Shown one piece after another: positions 15,759-25,617 of a stretch of DNA of 64,000 nucleotides. Both the position numbers and the translations under genes were made by a program. The notes beneath the pieces were generated by a model. That model was given only the letters and a program-made list of their open reading frames with translations, was not told the DNA's origin and ran no database searches. Within the stretch, counting starts at the first letter, position 1. Each line of letters opens with the position of its first letter. Origin of the DNA: Xylanibacter oryzae DSM 17970 (GTDB lineage Bacteria; Bacteroidota; Bacteroidia; Bacteroidales; Bacteroidaceae). Where the stretch lies: NCBI RefSeq assembly GCF_000585355.1, contig NZ_KK073873.1:2957703-3021702 (forward strand). Reading direction: 5' to 3'.

Positions 15759-16988
15759 TTATTTCAGCCATTTTGTGATTCTTTCCATTGCCTCTTCGCA
15801 ATTTTCACGTGATCCGAAAGCCGTAAGTCTTATATATCCTTCGCCACTTGGGCCGAAACCGACACCTGGTGTGCAAACCACCTGTGCATCGTAAAGCATC
15901 TGTTCGAAGAATCTCCAACTTCCGGTACCGTCTGGAGTTTTAACCCACAGATAAGGCGCATTTTCGCCTCCGTATACCTGTAGCCCCAGTTTGGTAAGTG
16001 TATGGTGCATTATTTTTGCGTTGGTCATATAGTAGTCTATAGTGCTTTTAACTTGTGCTTTCCCTTCTTCTGTATATATTGCTTCTGCTGCTCGCTGGCT
16101 TATATAACTTGTCCCGTTGAATTTTGTACATTGGCGTCTGTCCCAAAGAGGGTTTAGGGGTATTCTTCTACCATCAAGAGTAGCAGCTGTTAGCTCTTTT
16201 GGAATGACTGTATATCCACATCTTACGCCTGTAAATCCTGCTGTCTTGGAATAACTGTGGAATTCGATTGCAACTTTTCTTGCTCCTTTTATCTCATATA
16301 TTGAGTGAGGTATTTCAGGGTCTTGTATATAAGCTTCGTATGCTGCGTCATAGAATATTAAGGTATCATTCTTTATAGCGTAATTTACCCATTTTTTGAG
16401 TTCCTCTTTTGATATTACAGTTCCAGTTGGATTGTTTGGATAGCAAAGATAGATTATGTCCACTCTGTGATCCGGTATCTTAGGTACGAAACTATTTTCT
16501 GAAAGGCAAGGCATATATGTTACATTACTCCATTTCCCATCAGTCAATGTTCCAGCTCTTCCGCACATTGCGTTAGAGTCTATGTAAACTGGATATATTG
16601 GGTCGGTTACACCTACACTGTTATCCCATCTTACTAATTCTCCAATATTTCCGGTGTCACTTTTAGCGCCATCGTTCACAAATATCTCGTTTGCATCCAA
16701 ATGAATGCCTCTTGGTAAAAAATCGTTTTTCACTATAGCTTCGCGTAGAAACATATAACCTTGTTCAGGGCCGTATCCTTTGAAACTGCTTTTAACGCTC
16801 ATTTCCTCTACTGCTTTATGCATTGCGTCAATCACGGCAGGACAGAGAGGTTGAGTAACGTCTCCTATGCCAAGACTAATAACGTTAGCTTTAGGATGTG
16901 AAACCTTGAAAGCGTTAACTTTCTTTGCTATGTCTGCGAACAAATAATTGTTCGGTAATTTTAGATAATGTTCGTTTACTAATGCCAT
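15759..16988 (-). CDS. dapL: LL-diaminopimelate aminotransferase
   Basis: DapL converts L-tetrahydrodipicolinate to LL-DAP in one PLP-dependent step with glutamate as amino donor, bypassing the acylated route. The protein is 409 residues, as usual for DapL, with the opening NEHYLKLPNNYLFADIAKKV, YPNNPTG, and the PLP Lys in SYSKTAGFTGVRCGY. It starts 11 bases after the dapF stop, so the two consecutive DAP-pathway steps form one operon, feeding lysine and peptidoglycan synthesis. Confidence 0.95.
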   Translation of the reverse strand: MALVNEHYLKLPNNYLFADIAKKVNAFKVSHPKANVISLGIGDVTQPLCPAVIDAMHKAVEEMSVKSSFKGYGPEQGYMFLREAIVKNDFLPRGIHLDANEIFVNDGAKSDTGNIGELVRWDNSVGVTDPIYPVYIDSNAMCGRAGTLTDGKWSNVTYMPCLSENSFVPKIPDHRVDIIYLCYPNNPTGTVISKEELKKWVNYAIKNDTLIFYDAAYEAYIQDPEIPHSIYEIKGARKVAIEFHSYSKTAGFTGVRCGYTVIPKELTAATLDGRRIPLNPLWDRRQCTKFNGTSYISQRAAEAIYTEEGKAQVKSTIDYYMTNAKIMHHTLTKLGLQVYGGENAPYLWVKTPDGTGSWRFFEQMLYDAQVVCTPGVGFGPSGEGYIRLTAFGSRENCEEAMERITKWLK

Positions 16989-16999
16989 AATATTACTCT

Positions 17000-17893
17000 T
17001 TATTGTTTGTTAAGTTTGTCATTGTTTATATCGCATTCTGTCGGCAATTCTATTTCTCCCTCGAAAGCGAATGCCGCAGGCCCGGTCATATATACATGGT
17101 TGTCTTTTTCATTCCATTCTATATCTAATGTGCCGCCGTCCATTACAATACTACTCATTCTTCCTGTTCTATGAGTTAATGAAGCTGCTACAGCAGTGGC
17201 GCATGCACCGGTACCGCAAGCCATTGTTATTCCGCTTCCTCTTTCCCATACTCTTGTGCGTATTGTGCCGTCCGGTTTTACTTCTGCAAATTCTATATTA
17301 CATCTTTGTGGAAACAGTGCATTGTGTTCTAATAAACTTCCGTATCCGGGAACGTCTGTATTGTCAATGTCTTCTACAAATATTACAAAGTGAGGATTAC
17401 CCATAGATACAAATGTACCTTTGAATTCTTTTCCGTCAGCATAAACTGAACCTTCTGTGATGCTACCACTCTCAGTGCATAGTTGGTCTTTGTTTGATAA
17501 TTGTGGCTCTAGCATGTCAACTGTAACACTGCTTACCAAATTTTCTTTAATATGTAAATTTAGTACTTTTATTCCGGAAAGAGTCTGTAATCTTATTATT
17601 TTTTTATCGGTTATACCTTTTTCATATAAATATTTACCTATACAACGTGATGCATTTCCACACATAAGAGCTTCAGATCCATCAGCATTGAATATTCTCA
17701 TTGAAAAATCAGCGTCAGAAATTGATGGTTTGCCTATTAAAACCAGTCCGTCACTACCTATGCCTGTATGGGGCGCACTCCATTTTATGGAGGCTAATTC
17801 AGGATTGGGTATACTATATAATAAGGTGTTGACATATATATAATCATTCCCAGCTCCATGCATTTTTGTGAACTTTATGGTTGTTGTTGTCAT
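17000..17893 (-). CDS. dapF: Diaminopimelate epimerase
   Basis: DapF interconverts LL- and meso-DAP. The protein is 297 residues. The two catalytic cysteines are visible in [10 protein letters not shown] and [10 protein letters not shown], and the [14 protein letters not shown] opening is diagnostic. It is the first gene of the - strand dapF-dapL-porin series; a -7 box lies about 50 bases upstream (17943-17950). It is divergent from glnB across a 462-base gap. Confidence 0.95.
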   Translation of the reverse strand: MTTTTIKFTKMHGAGNDYIYVNTLLYSIPNPELASIKWSAPHTGIGSDGLVLIGKPSISDADFSMRIFNADGSEALMCGNASRCIGKYLYEKGITDKKIIRLQTLSGIKVLNLHIKENLVSSVTVDMLEPQLSNKDQLCTESGSITEGSVYADGKEFKGTFVSMGNPHFVIFVEDIDNTDVPGYGSLLEHNALFPQRCNIEFAEVKPDGTIRTRVWERGSGITMACGTGACATAVAASLTHRTGRMSSIVMDGGTLDIEWNEKDNHVYMTGPAAFAFEGEIELPTECDINNDKLNKQ

Positions 17894-17942
17894 ATTGTCG
17901 TCCTTTTCCCTATTTTAATTCCTATTTGTTTTGAATTCGTTG

Positions 17943-17950
17943 CAAAAATA
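17943..17950 (-). promoter_or_regulatory. -7 promoter box for dapF
   Basis: TATTTTTG on the - strand fits TAnnTTTG. The remaining dapF-glnB gap (17951-18279) contains no gene. It holds one 8-bp palindrome (18039-18046 with 18052-18059) that might be a regulator site. Confidence 0.5.
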
Positions 17951-18279
17951 CATCATTTTGTTTAAAAACACTCTATTTTTATAACTAAATATTACACATT
18001 TAACATATTAATATCAATTTGTTTGAATTTTGGCTGTATTTCTTTCGAATTGAAAGAAAAAAGTTGCTATAATATTCTTTGTGATATTTATTGCTATTTT
18101 TCTTAGTTCTGGTAACATTAATAATCAAAAATATGAAGGTATGTAACAAATTGTATGTAAAAGTATGCTTCGAATTTACAGATTGAAAGTTTTTGGTGTA
18201 TAATAATAGCAGATTGTAATATTCTTATATTACAAATTACTTTTTGTAACAAAAATACCTAATAATAAAAACAAAATGC

Positions 18280-18287
18280 TACCTTTG
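18280..18287 (+). promoter_or_regulatory. -7 promoter box for glnB-amtB
   Basis: TACCTTTG fits TAnnTTTG, about 70 bases before the glnB ATG. No -33 TTG is found at the usual spacing, which suggests activator dependence (inference). Confidence 0.6.
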
Positions 18288-18355
18288 CAGCGAAAATGAT
18301 GACAATATGAGATGTATATCGCATTGAATAACAACAAAAAGTAATAGTTGACATT

Positions 18356-18712
18356 ATGAAAAAGATTGAAGCAATTATCCGTAAGACGAAGTTTGAGGAT
18401 GTTAAAGAGGCGCTACTTGCTGCTGACATTGAATGGTTCTCTTACTACGATGTGAGAGGTGAGGGCAAAATGCGTCAGGCGCGTATTTACCGCGGTGTAA
18501 TGTATAATACAAGTTGTATTGAACGTACTCTGATTAATATAGTTGTACGTGATAAAAATGTGGAAAAAGTAGTTTCTGCTGTTCAAAAAGCTGCTCAGAC
18601 AGGTGAAATTGGAGATGGGCGCATCTTCGTTATACCAATAGAGGATGCTGTTCGTATCAGAACTGGTGAAAGAGGAGATATCGCATTGTATAACGCAGAA
18701 CAAGAAAAATAA
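18356..18712 (+). CDS. glnB: PII nitrogen regulatory protein
   Basis: This 118-residue PII signal protein reads 2-oxoglutarate and ATP/ADP and usually controls AmtB and glutamine synthetase. The opening MKKIEAIIRKTKFEDVKEAL and the B-loop TGEIGDGRIFV are typical. The T-loop (about 36-54) reads GEGKMRQARIYRGVMYN, with Tyr50 aligned to the Tyr51 uridylylation site of enteric PII; I do not know whether it is modified here. The amtB start is 19 bases after the stop, so by context this could be called GlnK. Confidence 0.95.
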   Translation: MKKIEAIIRKTKFEDVKEALLAADIEWFSYYDVRGEGKMRQARIYRGVMYNTSCIERTLINIVVRDKNVEKVVSAVQKAAQTGEIGDGRIFVIPIEDAVRIRTGERGDIALYNAEQEK

Positions 18713-18731
18713 CAACTAAAATACAAACACT

Positions 18732-19985
18732 ATGACATTATTATTGACAGCATTAAATACTGGTAATACAGCCTGGATAACAATAGCTACTATTTTGGTT
18801 ATGCTTATGACCATTCCTGGTCTGGCGCTATTTTATGGCGGCCTTGTAAGAACTAAAAATATACTTAGCGTCGTGATGCAGTGTCTTATATGTACTGCTG
18901 TATTGAGCATTATGTGGATTGCTTTTGGCTACAGTTGGGTATTTGGAACAGGCTTTCATGGTACTGGCATCGGAACTGTAATTGGAGGATTTGATAAAGT
19001 ATTTCTTCATGGAGTCGGAATACATTCTATAATGGCACCGGCAGGAATCCCTGAGATAACATTCTGCTTGTTCCAATGCATGTTTGCAGTAATTACGCCT
19101 GCTCTTATCATAGGAGCTTTTGCTGAACGTCTAAAATTTTCAAGTTTTTTAGTCTTTACTATACTTTGGTCTATCCTTGTATATAATCCAATGGCCCACT
19201 TCGTATGGGGTGGAGGTTGGTTGCAACAACTTGGTGCTCTTGATTTTGCAGGTGGTACAGTTGTTCATATAAATGCCGGTGTTGCTGCTATTGTGATGGC
19301 TGTAATGCTTGGTCGTCGTTCTGATTACAAACCTAATAAGCCAATACCTGCTACCAATGTAGTATTCGTATTTATGGGAGCTGCTTTGTTGTGGCTGGGT
19401 TGGTTTGGATTCAATGCAGGAAGTGGACTGACTGCAGACGGACTTGATGCAAATGCATTTTTGGTAACACATCTTTGTACTTGCGTTGCAGCTATGACAT
19501 GGATGGTTATTGATTGGATTCATAATGGAAGACCTACAACAGTCGGCGTTTGCACTGGAGCTGTTGCCGGATTGGTTGCTATAACTCCTGCTGCAGGTAG
19601 CACGGATGTTCTTGGAGCTTTTGGTATAGGTATCATAACAAGTGTTGTATGCTATTGTATGGTTGCAATAGTAAAACCAAAATTAGGATACGATGATGCT
19701 CTTGATGCATTCGGTGTTCATGGTATTGGTGGTATATTAGGTTCTATCCTGACCGGCGTATTTGCTACTGCTGCTGTGACAGGTGGTCCTAAAGGTGCTT
19801 TGTACGGTGATTGGCATCAACTTGGAGTTCAGATTTTAGCAACACTCTTCTCTATAGTTTATAGTGGTGTTATTACATTCTTGTTATTCAAGTTAATTGA
19901 TAAATTTATGGGAATGCGAGTTGGTAAACGAGTTGAGGAAGAAGGACTCGATATCTACGAACATGGTGAAAATGCTTATAACTAA
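18732..19985 (+). CDS. amtB: Ammonium transporter
   Basis: This inner-membrane Amt/Rh channel has 417 residues and about 11 transmembrane segments. Visible landmarks are GLALFYGGLVRTKN, the DFAGGTVVHINAG segment with the first pore His, and DAFGVHGIGGILG with the second. It lacks a separate cleaved leader peptide. The paired glnB gene supplies its PII regulator, and a strong terminator follows, so glnB-amtB is a two-gene operon for ammonium uptake at low nitrogen. Confidence 0.96.
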   Translation: MTLLLTALNTGNTAWITIATILVMLMTIPGLALFYGGLVRTKNILSVVMQCLICTAVLSIMWIAFGYSWVFGTGFHGTGIGTVIGGFDKVFLHGVGIHSIMAPAGIPEITFCLFQCMFAVITPALIIGAFAERLKFSSFLVFTILWSILVYNPMAHFVWGGGWLQQLGALDFAGGTVVHINAGVAAIVMAVMLGRRSDYKPNKPIPATNVVFVFMGAALLWLGWFGFNAGSGLTADGLDANAFLVTHLCTCVAAMTWMVIDWIHNGRPTTVGVCTGAVAGLVAITPAAGSTDVLGAFGIGIITSVVCYCMVAIVKPKLGYDDALDAFGVHGIGGILGSILTGVFATAAVTGGPKGALYGDWHQLGVQILATLFSIVYSGVITFLLFKLIDKFMGMRVGKRVEEEGLDIYEHGENAYN

Positions 19986-20009
19986 TATTATTTAATAGTT
20001 TAATTGGCT

Positions 20010-20077
20010 GACCTTTCGCACAAATCTTAATTAAATTTTTGATTTTGGTTAATATTTTGTGCGGAAGGTCTTTCTTT
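20010..20077 (+). terminator. Terminator after amtB
   Basis: GACCTTTCGCACAAAT (20010-20025) pairs with 20054-20070 (one bulge), followed by TTTCTTTTG. The rest of the gap up to asnB (to 20324) holds only the asnB promoter. Confidence 0.85.
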
Positions 20078-20255
20078 TGTTTATAATTATGCAGATTTAT
20101 TAAGTTTGCGGTGTATTTGTTTCAGATTGTAACAATTATAGCCATATAACTTTTAATCTGGTCTTTTTGGGCCAGATTATTGAATTAATATGGAATTTTA
20201 TCATTAATATAGTATCTTTTTGCTAATAATAGTGGCTGAATATAAAACTTTTTGC

Positions 20256-20263
20256 TATATTTG
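20256..20263 (+). promoter_or_regulatory. -7 promoter box for asnB
   Basis: TATATTTG fits TAnnTTTG, about 61 bases before the asnB ATG. Confidence 0.65.
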
Positions 20264-20324
20264 CAGCGATTTTTCTATCAAAGTGTAAATTCATAACAGC
20301 AAACGACAACAAAAATAAAAGAGT

Positions 20325-21995
20325 ATGTGTGGAATAGCTTGTATATTTAATATTCAGGAACAGACACCTGAATTGCGTCAGAAAGCATTACGTATGAGTC
20401 AGAAAATCCGTCATCGCGGACCTGACTGGAGTGGTATATATTGTGGAGGATCTGCTATATTGGCTCACGAACGCTTATCTATTGTTGATCCTGAATCAGG
20501 AAAGCAACCATTGTATAGTCCGGATATGAAACAAGTATTGGCTGTGAATGGTGAAATATATAATCATCAGGAAATTCGTAAACATTTCGCAGGCAAATAT
20601 CAGTTTCAAACAGGAAGTGACTGCGAGGTAATCCTTGCTTTGTATAGAGAGAAAGGAATAAAATTTCTGGAAGATTTAAGTGGTATATTTGCATTTGCTC
20701 TTTATGATAAAGAAAGAGATGAATTCCTTATAGCACGTGATCCAATTGGAGTAATACCTCTTTATATAGGTTATGATGAAAAGGGTATGGTCTATGTAGC
20801 AAGTGAACTGAAAGCTCTCGAAGGCATGTGCGACAGATATGAGCCATTTTTGCCAGGACATTACTATTGGAGCAAGGAAGGCGAAATGAAACGCTATTAT
20901 ACTCGCGATTGGTTTGACTATGATAATGTAAAAGACAATAAGGCTAGTGTAAAGGATATACATGATTCGCTTGAAGATGCTGTAAAGCGTCAACTTATGA
21001 GTGATGTTCCTTATGGAGTATTGCTTAGTGGAGGACTAGACTCGTCTGTGATTAGTGCGGTAGCTGAGAAATTCTCCGAGAATAGAGTTGAAGAGGACAG
21101 TACTACTAAAGCATGGTGGCCTAGATTACATTCATTTGCTGTCGGACTTAAAGGTGCTCCTGATTTGGAAAAGGCTCGTAAAGTGGCAGACCGTATAGGT
21201 ACAGTACATCATGAGATAAACTATACTATACAAGAGGGAATAGATGCAATACGCGATGTTATATATTTTATAGAGACATATGATGTAACAACAGTACGTG
21301 CATCTACACCAATGTATCTTCTTGCCCGTGTCATAAAGAGCATGGGAATAAAGATGGTGCTCAGCGGTGAGGGTGCTGATGAAATATTCGGAGGCTACTT
21401 GTACTTCCATAAAGCTCCAAATGCAAAAGCATTTCATGAAGAGACAATTCGTAAACTGTCAAAATTATATCTGTACGATTGTCTTAGAGCAAATAAGAGT
21501 CTTTCTGCATGGGGTGTGGAAGGTCGTGTTCCATTCCTGGATAAAGAATTCCTGGATGTAGCGATGCGTACAAATCCTGAAGCTAAAATGTGCCCTGGAA
21601 ATACAATGGAGAAAAAAATTGTACGCGAAGCGTTCGAAGATATGTTGCCAGAAGAAATAGCCTGGAGACAGAAAGAACAATTTTCTGATGGTGTCGGATA
21701 CAATTGGATTGATACGTTGAAGAAGATAACTTCTGATCAGGTAAGCGATGAGCAGATGGCTCATGCAGACGAGCGTTTCCCGATTAATCCTCCTCGTAAT
21801 AAGGAAGAATATTATTACCGTTCAATATTTGCAGAACATTTTCCGAGTGATAGTGCTGCTAGGTCTGTACCTAGTATACCTAGCGTGGCATGTAGTACAG
21901 CAGAAGCTCTAGCATGGGATGCATCATTTAAGAATATGAATGATCCAAGTGGTAGAGCCGTTAGTGGTATACATGAGGATGCATATAAGAAATAA
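20325..21995 (+). CDS. asnB: Asparagine synthetase B (glutamine-hydrolysing)
   Basis: AsnB makes asparagine from aspartate, ATP and glutamine. The N-terminal nucleophile Cys2 (MCGIACIF) opens the glutaminase domain (about 1-200), which includes RHRGPDWSG and AVNGEIYNHQE. The synthetase domain has the PP-loop LSGGLDSSV and SGEGADEIFGGY. The length of 556 residues is typical of the AsnB class. It has its own promoter and terminator. It sits beside glnB-amtB and belongs functionally with gltBD, which lies 20 kb away here with a pectin locus between. Confidence 0.96.
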   Translation: MCGIACIFNIQEQTPELRQKALRMSQKIRHRGPDWSGIYCGGSAILAHERLSIVDPESGKQPLYSPDMKQVLAVNGEIYNHQEIRKHFAGKYQFQTGSDCEVILALYREKGIKFLEDLSGIFAFALYDKERDEFLIARDPIGVIPLYIGYDEKGMVYVASELKALEGMCDRYEPFLPGHYYWSKEGEMKRYYTRDWFDYDNVKDNKASVKDIHDSLEDAVKRQLMSDVPYGVLLSGGLDSSVISAVAEKFSENRVEEDSTTKAWWPRLHSFAVGLKGAPDLEKARKVADRIGTVHHEINYTIQEGIDAIRDVIYFIETYDVTTVRASTPMYLLARVIKSMGIKMVLSGEGADEIFGGYLYFHKAPNAKAFHEETIRKLSKLYLYDCLRANKSLSAWGVEGRVPFLDKEFLDVAMRTNPEAKMCPGNTMEKKIVREAFEDMLPEEIAWRQKEQFSDGVGYNWIDTLKKITSDQVSDEQMAHADERFPINPPRNKEEYYYRSIFAEHFPSDSAARSVPSIPSVACSTAEALAWDASFKNMNDPSGRAVSGIHEDAYKK

Positions 21996-22009
21996 TTTAT
22001 ACTTATAAT

Positions 22010-22058
22010 AATGAGTCTTTGTTTGGCCATTTGTATGTGGCGGCAAAGACTCATTTTT
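22010..22058 (+). terminator. Terminator after asnB
   Basis: AATGAGTCTTTG (22010-22021) pairs perfectly with CAAAGACTCATT (22044-22055), followed by TTTC. Confidence 0.85.
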
Positions 22059-22106
22059 CAATTCCAAGATCGGTCAATAACATTTTAGTTATTGTTATAT
22101 AAATAA

Positions 22107-22595
22107 TCAGTAGTTTTTCATTAACTTCTTTGCTGTTTCAAGATGTTTAAGATCTCTTGCATGATCTCTTGCATTCTTGCTTATTATTTGACCGAAGTCG
22201 AAACCAACTGAAAAACCAGATGAAGGAGATGGTAGCATATCTTTAACCAGTATACCTTTGTCGAATTTATAAGTTACTTTTGGTGCTTCCATCTTTTCAG
22301 GGTTGAATTCAGGAAGTTTAGGCTTCTCGTATTCATGAAAATCACCTATAGATGTAGAAATAGTCAAAGGTTCCCTATGTAACCACTTCTGATATTCTAC
22401 TTCCAGACTATCAGAATGAGTCATAGCCATTTTTTTCTTTTTATTTGGCATTGTGATCTTTCTGCGAGGACTCTCAACATTCGGTTTTGTTCTCTTTATG
22501 TTGAAAATCCTTTTGTTCTTAAAAATTTCCTGTCCATCCATATAGATAGGAAGGAAAATTATAACGCAGCATATAATGATATACTTTGATTTCAT
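22107..22595 (-). CDS. Exported protein of unknown function
   Basis: I do not recognise this 162-residue protein. The ATG at 22595 is chosen because a -7 box (22603-22610) would lie across the longer start at 22613. It gives an N-terminal hydrophobic segment (KYIIICCVIIFLPIYM) consistent with a signal peptide or anchor, then a Lys/Arg-rich stretch (about 25-60, including PNKKKKMAM) and a Pro/Lys-rich region. No enzyme motif is visible. The transcription start would fall within a few bases of the ATG, so the mRNA may be nearly leaderless. It converges with asnB. Confidence 0.6.
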   Translation of the reverse strand: MKSKYIIICCVIIFLPIYMDGQEIFKNKRIFNIKRTKPNVESPRRKITMPNKKKKMAMTHSDSLEVEYQKWLHREPLTISTSIGDFHEYEKPKLPEFNPEKMEAPKVTYKFDKGILVKDMLPSPSSGFSVGFDFGQIISKNARDHARDLKHLETAKKLMKNY

Positions 22596-22602
22596 TTCTG
22601 TG

Positions 22603-22610
22603 CAAAAGTA
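22603..22610 (-). promoter_or_regulatory. -7 promoter box for the unknown exported protein
   Basis: TACTTTTG on the - strand fits TAnnTTTG and ends only 7 bases before the ATG at 22595. Confidence 0.5.
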
Positions 22611-22798
22611 CACAAAAATATTATACTATATTGATTAGCTATACAACTATTAAATGAATTTATTAATCTTTGCCCTTAATTTTTTAACATTATTATTTTA
22701 CAATATATAATAACATGTCGTACCACTTTTTACCACTTGTAGTCGTATATTCCTATTCTATAGATCTCAATAATATATATGTATATTTAGTAAAAGTA

Positions 22799-24778
22799 TT
22801 ATTCAGAATCTTCTGTAGGTGTAGGCATAGGCACTATACGTCTTGAATTTCCATTTCTCTTTACTATGAGTGGAACCTTTTCTACAACAACATTACTAGT
22901 GTCAAGGCCAAGAGCCTTCTCCTCGTTTATTCCAAGGTGCTTGATGAGCCCATATATATTCATCATTAAATTGTCACGGCCTCGGTCTGAACTTGCCGGA
23001 TAGTAAATCCGATGGATAACAATAAAACGGAAATCACCAGAAACGCCTTTCTTTTTCAAAGAAGTATAACCACTAGATAAATCGAATGTTCCTTCATGAA
23101 CCAAATCTTCTATTATTTGACGAAGGTATAGTGTCATGTATGGTTGCACTCTAAAACCAATCCTGACATTTATTCTGAATAGAGTGTCTTCAATGAGTGG
23201 TGTAAAAGTATAATCTAGAGTATTTGGCTCGTCAATATGTTCGAAATGGAATAGCAAATAGTGATCTGCTCGTTTTGGTTGCTTGTGTATTATTGAATAA
23301 ATTACTTTACCTTCTATATATTCAGGACTGTCTGAACGACTAACATAAACTAAGTTTGTAGCATATTTAGGAATGGTAGTGTCATTCTTTATACTAGAGA
23401 TTATATCGAAATACTTATGGATTTTGTCAAAAACCAAATATTTATGGCGTATATTCTGTGCATTGTACCATACATACATTATTGTACAGAATGTGCCGGC
23501 AAGCATAATGGTAAACCAACCTCCATGTATGAATTTAAACATATTTGCTGTAAGAAATAATCCTTCAATGGTTACAAATACAGCAAAGAATGGTATTACT
23601 ATGAATAGCTTTATTTTGTGCATGTGTAAGTAGAAAGCAAGTAGTATCGTTGTCATAAGCATAGTAATGGTTATAGACAAACCATATGCAGCTTCCATCC
23701 TTCCTGATGTCTTAAACAGTAATATCGTTATGATGCAGAAAATATACAGAAAGTTGTTTACTGATGGTACAAACAATTGTCCTTTAACATTGGTAGGATA
23801 TTTTATTTTAAGCCTAGGCCAGAAATTCAAGTTAACAGCTTCACTGAATATAGTGAAACATCCGCTGATAAGTGCTTGGCTGGCTATTACTGCTGCAATT
23901 GTTGCCATGAAAACACCAATGAGTAAGAACTGTGTTGGCATTATCGCGTAAAAAGGATTTACATCATCACCAATATGTTTTATGTTTTCTACAATCCATG
24001 CGCCTTGTCCTAGATAATTAAGGATAAGCATGATTTTTACGTATATCCAGCTGACTGTTATGTTTCTTCTTCCGCAGTGTCCAAGGTCACTATAAAGTGC
24101 TTCAGCACCTGTGGTACAGAGAAAAACAGCACCTAAAACGAGAAACCAGTTCGGGTCATGTGCTAATAATCTTATTGCATAATAAGGATTGAATGCTTTA
24201 AGTATAGGTAAAAATTCTGCTAGATGCAAACTTCCCATAACTCCTAGCATCAAGAACCAGAAGAACATGAATGGACCGAATAATTTTCCTATAGCACTAG
24301 TACCAAATTGTTGTATAAAGAAAAGTGCTGATATGATAGCAATCGTTATTGGCACAACAGGTGTCGCGTCGTTAACAGCCTTCAATCCCTCTATGGCAGA
24401 AGTTACTGTAATGGAAGGCGTTATGATGCCATCTGCTACTAGCGTGCTGGCGCCTATTATAGCTGCTACATATAGCCATTTACGGTTATGCTTCCTCACT
24501 AATGCATATAGAGCAAGGATACCACCTTCACCTTTATTATCAGCGCTAAGTGCAACAATAACATATTTAACTGTGGTTTGTAGAGTGAGCGTCCAGATGA
24601 TGCAGGATACGGCACCTATAATGTAGTTTGCATCATAACCTTCACTGGCATGCATTATAGTTTTCATTACATATAAAGGTGATGTCCCTATATCTCCGAA
24701 TACAATACCTAGTGTTACTAAAAGTCCAAGTGCACTAAATTTACTTGCCCCTGAACATTTATCGAACTTTATCGCCAT
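22799..24778 (-). CDS. kup: Kup-type potassium uptake protein
   Basis: This proton-coupled K+ importer of the KUP/HAK family has 659 residues, about 12 transmembrane segments (residues ~15-440) and a cytoplasmic C-terminal domain. Diagnostic motifs are GIVFGDIGTSPLYV near the N-terminus, GEGGILALYALV, and ADGIITPSITVTSAIEGL. It is transcribed alone on the - strand, divergent from the guanine deaminase gene. Together with the Kv-type channel at 11.6 kb it is one of two K+ transport systems in this window. Confidence 0.95.
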   Translation of the reverse strand: MAIKFDKCSGASKFSALGLLVTLGIVFGDIGTSPLYVMKTIMHASEGYDANYIIGAVSCIIWTLTLQTTVKYVIVALSADNKGEGGILALYALVRKHNRKWLYVAAIIGASTLVADGIITPSITVTSAIEGLKAVNDATPVVPITIAIISALFFIQQFGTSAIGKLFGPFMFFWFLMLGVMGSLHLAEFLPILKAFNPYYAIRLLAHDPNWFLVLGAVFLCTTGAEALYSDLGHCGRRNITVSWIYVKIMLILNYLGQGAWIVENIKHIGDDVNPFYAIMPTQFLLIGVFMATIAAVIASQALISGCFTIFSEAVNLNFWPRLKIKYPTNVKGQLFVPSVNNFLYIFCIITILLFKTSGRMEAAYGLSITITMLMTTILLAFYLHMHKIKLFIVIPFFAVFVTIEGLFLTANMFKFIHGGWFTIMLAGTFCTIMYVWYNAQNIRHKYLVFDKIHKYFDIISSIKNDTTIPKYATNLVYVSRSDSPEYIEGKVIYSIIHKQPKRADHYLLFHFEHIDEPNTLDYTFTPLIEDTLFRINVRIGFRVQPYMTLYLRQIIEDLVHEGTFDLSSGYTSLKKKGVSGDFRFIVIHRIYYPASSDRGRDNLMMNIYGLIKHLGINEEKALGLDTSNVVVEKVPLIVKRNGNSRRIVPMPTPTEDSE

Positions 24779-24810
24779 AACTTTTTAATTACATCTTATA
24801 TAAAACCCTG

Positions 24811-24818
24811 CAAAGGTA
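24811..24818 (-). promoter_or_regulatory. -7 promoter box for kup
   Basis: TACCTTTG on the - strand fits TAnnTTTG, 32 bases before the kup ATG. Confidence 0.6.
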
Positions 24819-24890
24819 ATTATTAATTTGAAATATTATTTATTTCTTATAAATATTTTAGCGTTTTACTTTATTTGGATTATAAATTAC

Positions 24891-24898
24891 TACCTTTG
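24891..24898 (+). promoter_or_regulatory. -7 promoter box for guanine deaminase
   Basis: TACCTTTG fits TAnnTTTG and lies 18 bases before the ATG at 24917. It falls inside the longer frame starting at 24875, so that start is rejected. Confidence 0.65.
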
Positions 24899-24916
24899 CG
24901 TAATAAAAATAGTAAG

Positions 24917-25387
24917 ATGACAACTAAAGAATTGATGCGCGAAGCAATTCGCTTGGCTAATGATAATGTAAAAAATGGTGGTGGTCCTTTTGGGGCGGTA
25001 ATAGCAGATAAGAGTGGAAATATAATATCTACAGGCGTAAATCGTGTTACGGCTAACAATGATCCGACTGCTCATGCGGAAGTAAGTGCTATTAGAGCTG
25101 CGGGTTCCAAATTAGGAACGTTTAGTATGGAGGGTTATTCTATATATACATCTTGTGAGCCATGTCCAATGTGTCTTGGAGCTATTTATTGGGCTCATCT
25201 AGATAAAATATATTATGCCAATACCAAGGATGATGCTAAAAATATAGATTTTGATGATTCTTTCATTTATGATGAGATAGCTCTTACGCCCGACAGACGC
25301 AAAAAACCGTCTGAGCAGATTTTAAGAGATGAGGCAATCAAGACATTTGAGGCTTGGGCGAAGAAAGATGATAAGATAGAATATTGA
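24917..25387 (+). CDS. guaD: Guanine deaminase (CDA-fold nucleobase deaminase)
   Basis: This 156-residue zinc deaminase is cytoplasmic and probably converts guanine to xanthine. The zinc site is visible as PTAHAEVSAI (His and the catalytic Glu) and TSCEPCPMCLGAIYWA (two Cys). NDPTAHAE and the C-terminal FDDSFIYDEI match the bacterial GuaD type rather than TadA. A cytosine or other nucleobase substrate remains possible. It has its own promoter and is divergent from kup. Downstream lies a repeat-rich gap. Confidence 0.85.
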   Translation: MTTKELMREAIRLANDNVKNGGGPFGAVIADKSGNIISTGVNRVTANNDPTAHAEVSAIRAAGSKLGTFSMEGYSIYTSCEPCPMCLGAIYWAHLDKIYYANTKDDAKNIDFDDSFIYDEIALTPDRRKKPSEQILRDEAIKTFEAWAKKDDKIEY

Positions 25388-25552
25388 TAAATTGACAACG
25401 TTGTATAGCTTATGATTGCGTAAACTATTATACAATTTGTTAGGCTTAGTACAGTTTTCAATTACTATACATTTTAAACTCATGCAAATTTTATATTTCA
25501 CCTCCCTGTGGCGAAATTATACATAATGGCTTTATTACCAGTGCTTTATCTA

Positions 25553-25578
25553 CGGGGAGGTGAAATTTTACCTCCCCG
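25553..25578. repeat. G-rich palindrome, copy 1
   Basis: CGGGGAGGT (25553-25561) pairs perfectly with ACCTCCCCG (25570-25578). The same GGGGAGGTGAAATTTT core recurs at 25730-25745, and a degenerate CACCTCCC copy lies at 25499-25506. A second hairpin (25579-25587 with 25597-25605) follows directly. Confidence 0.8.
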
Positions 25579-25617
25579 CTATGCTTTGGCTTGTCAAAAG
25601 CATAGGTAATATATACC

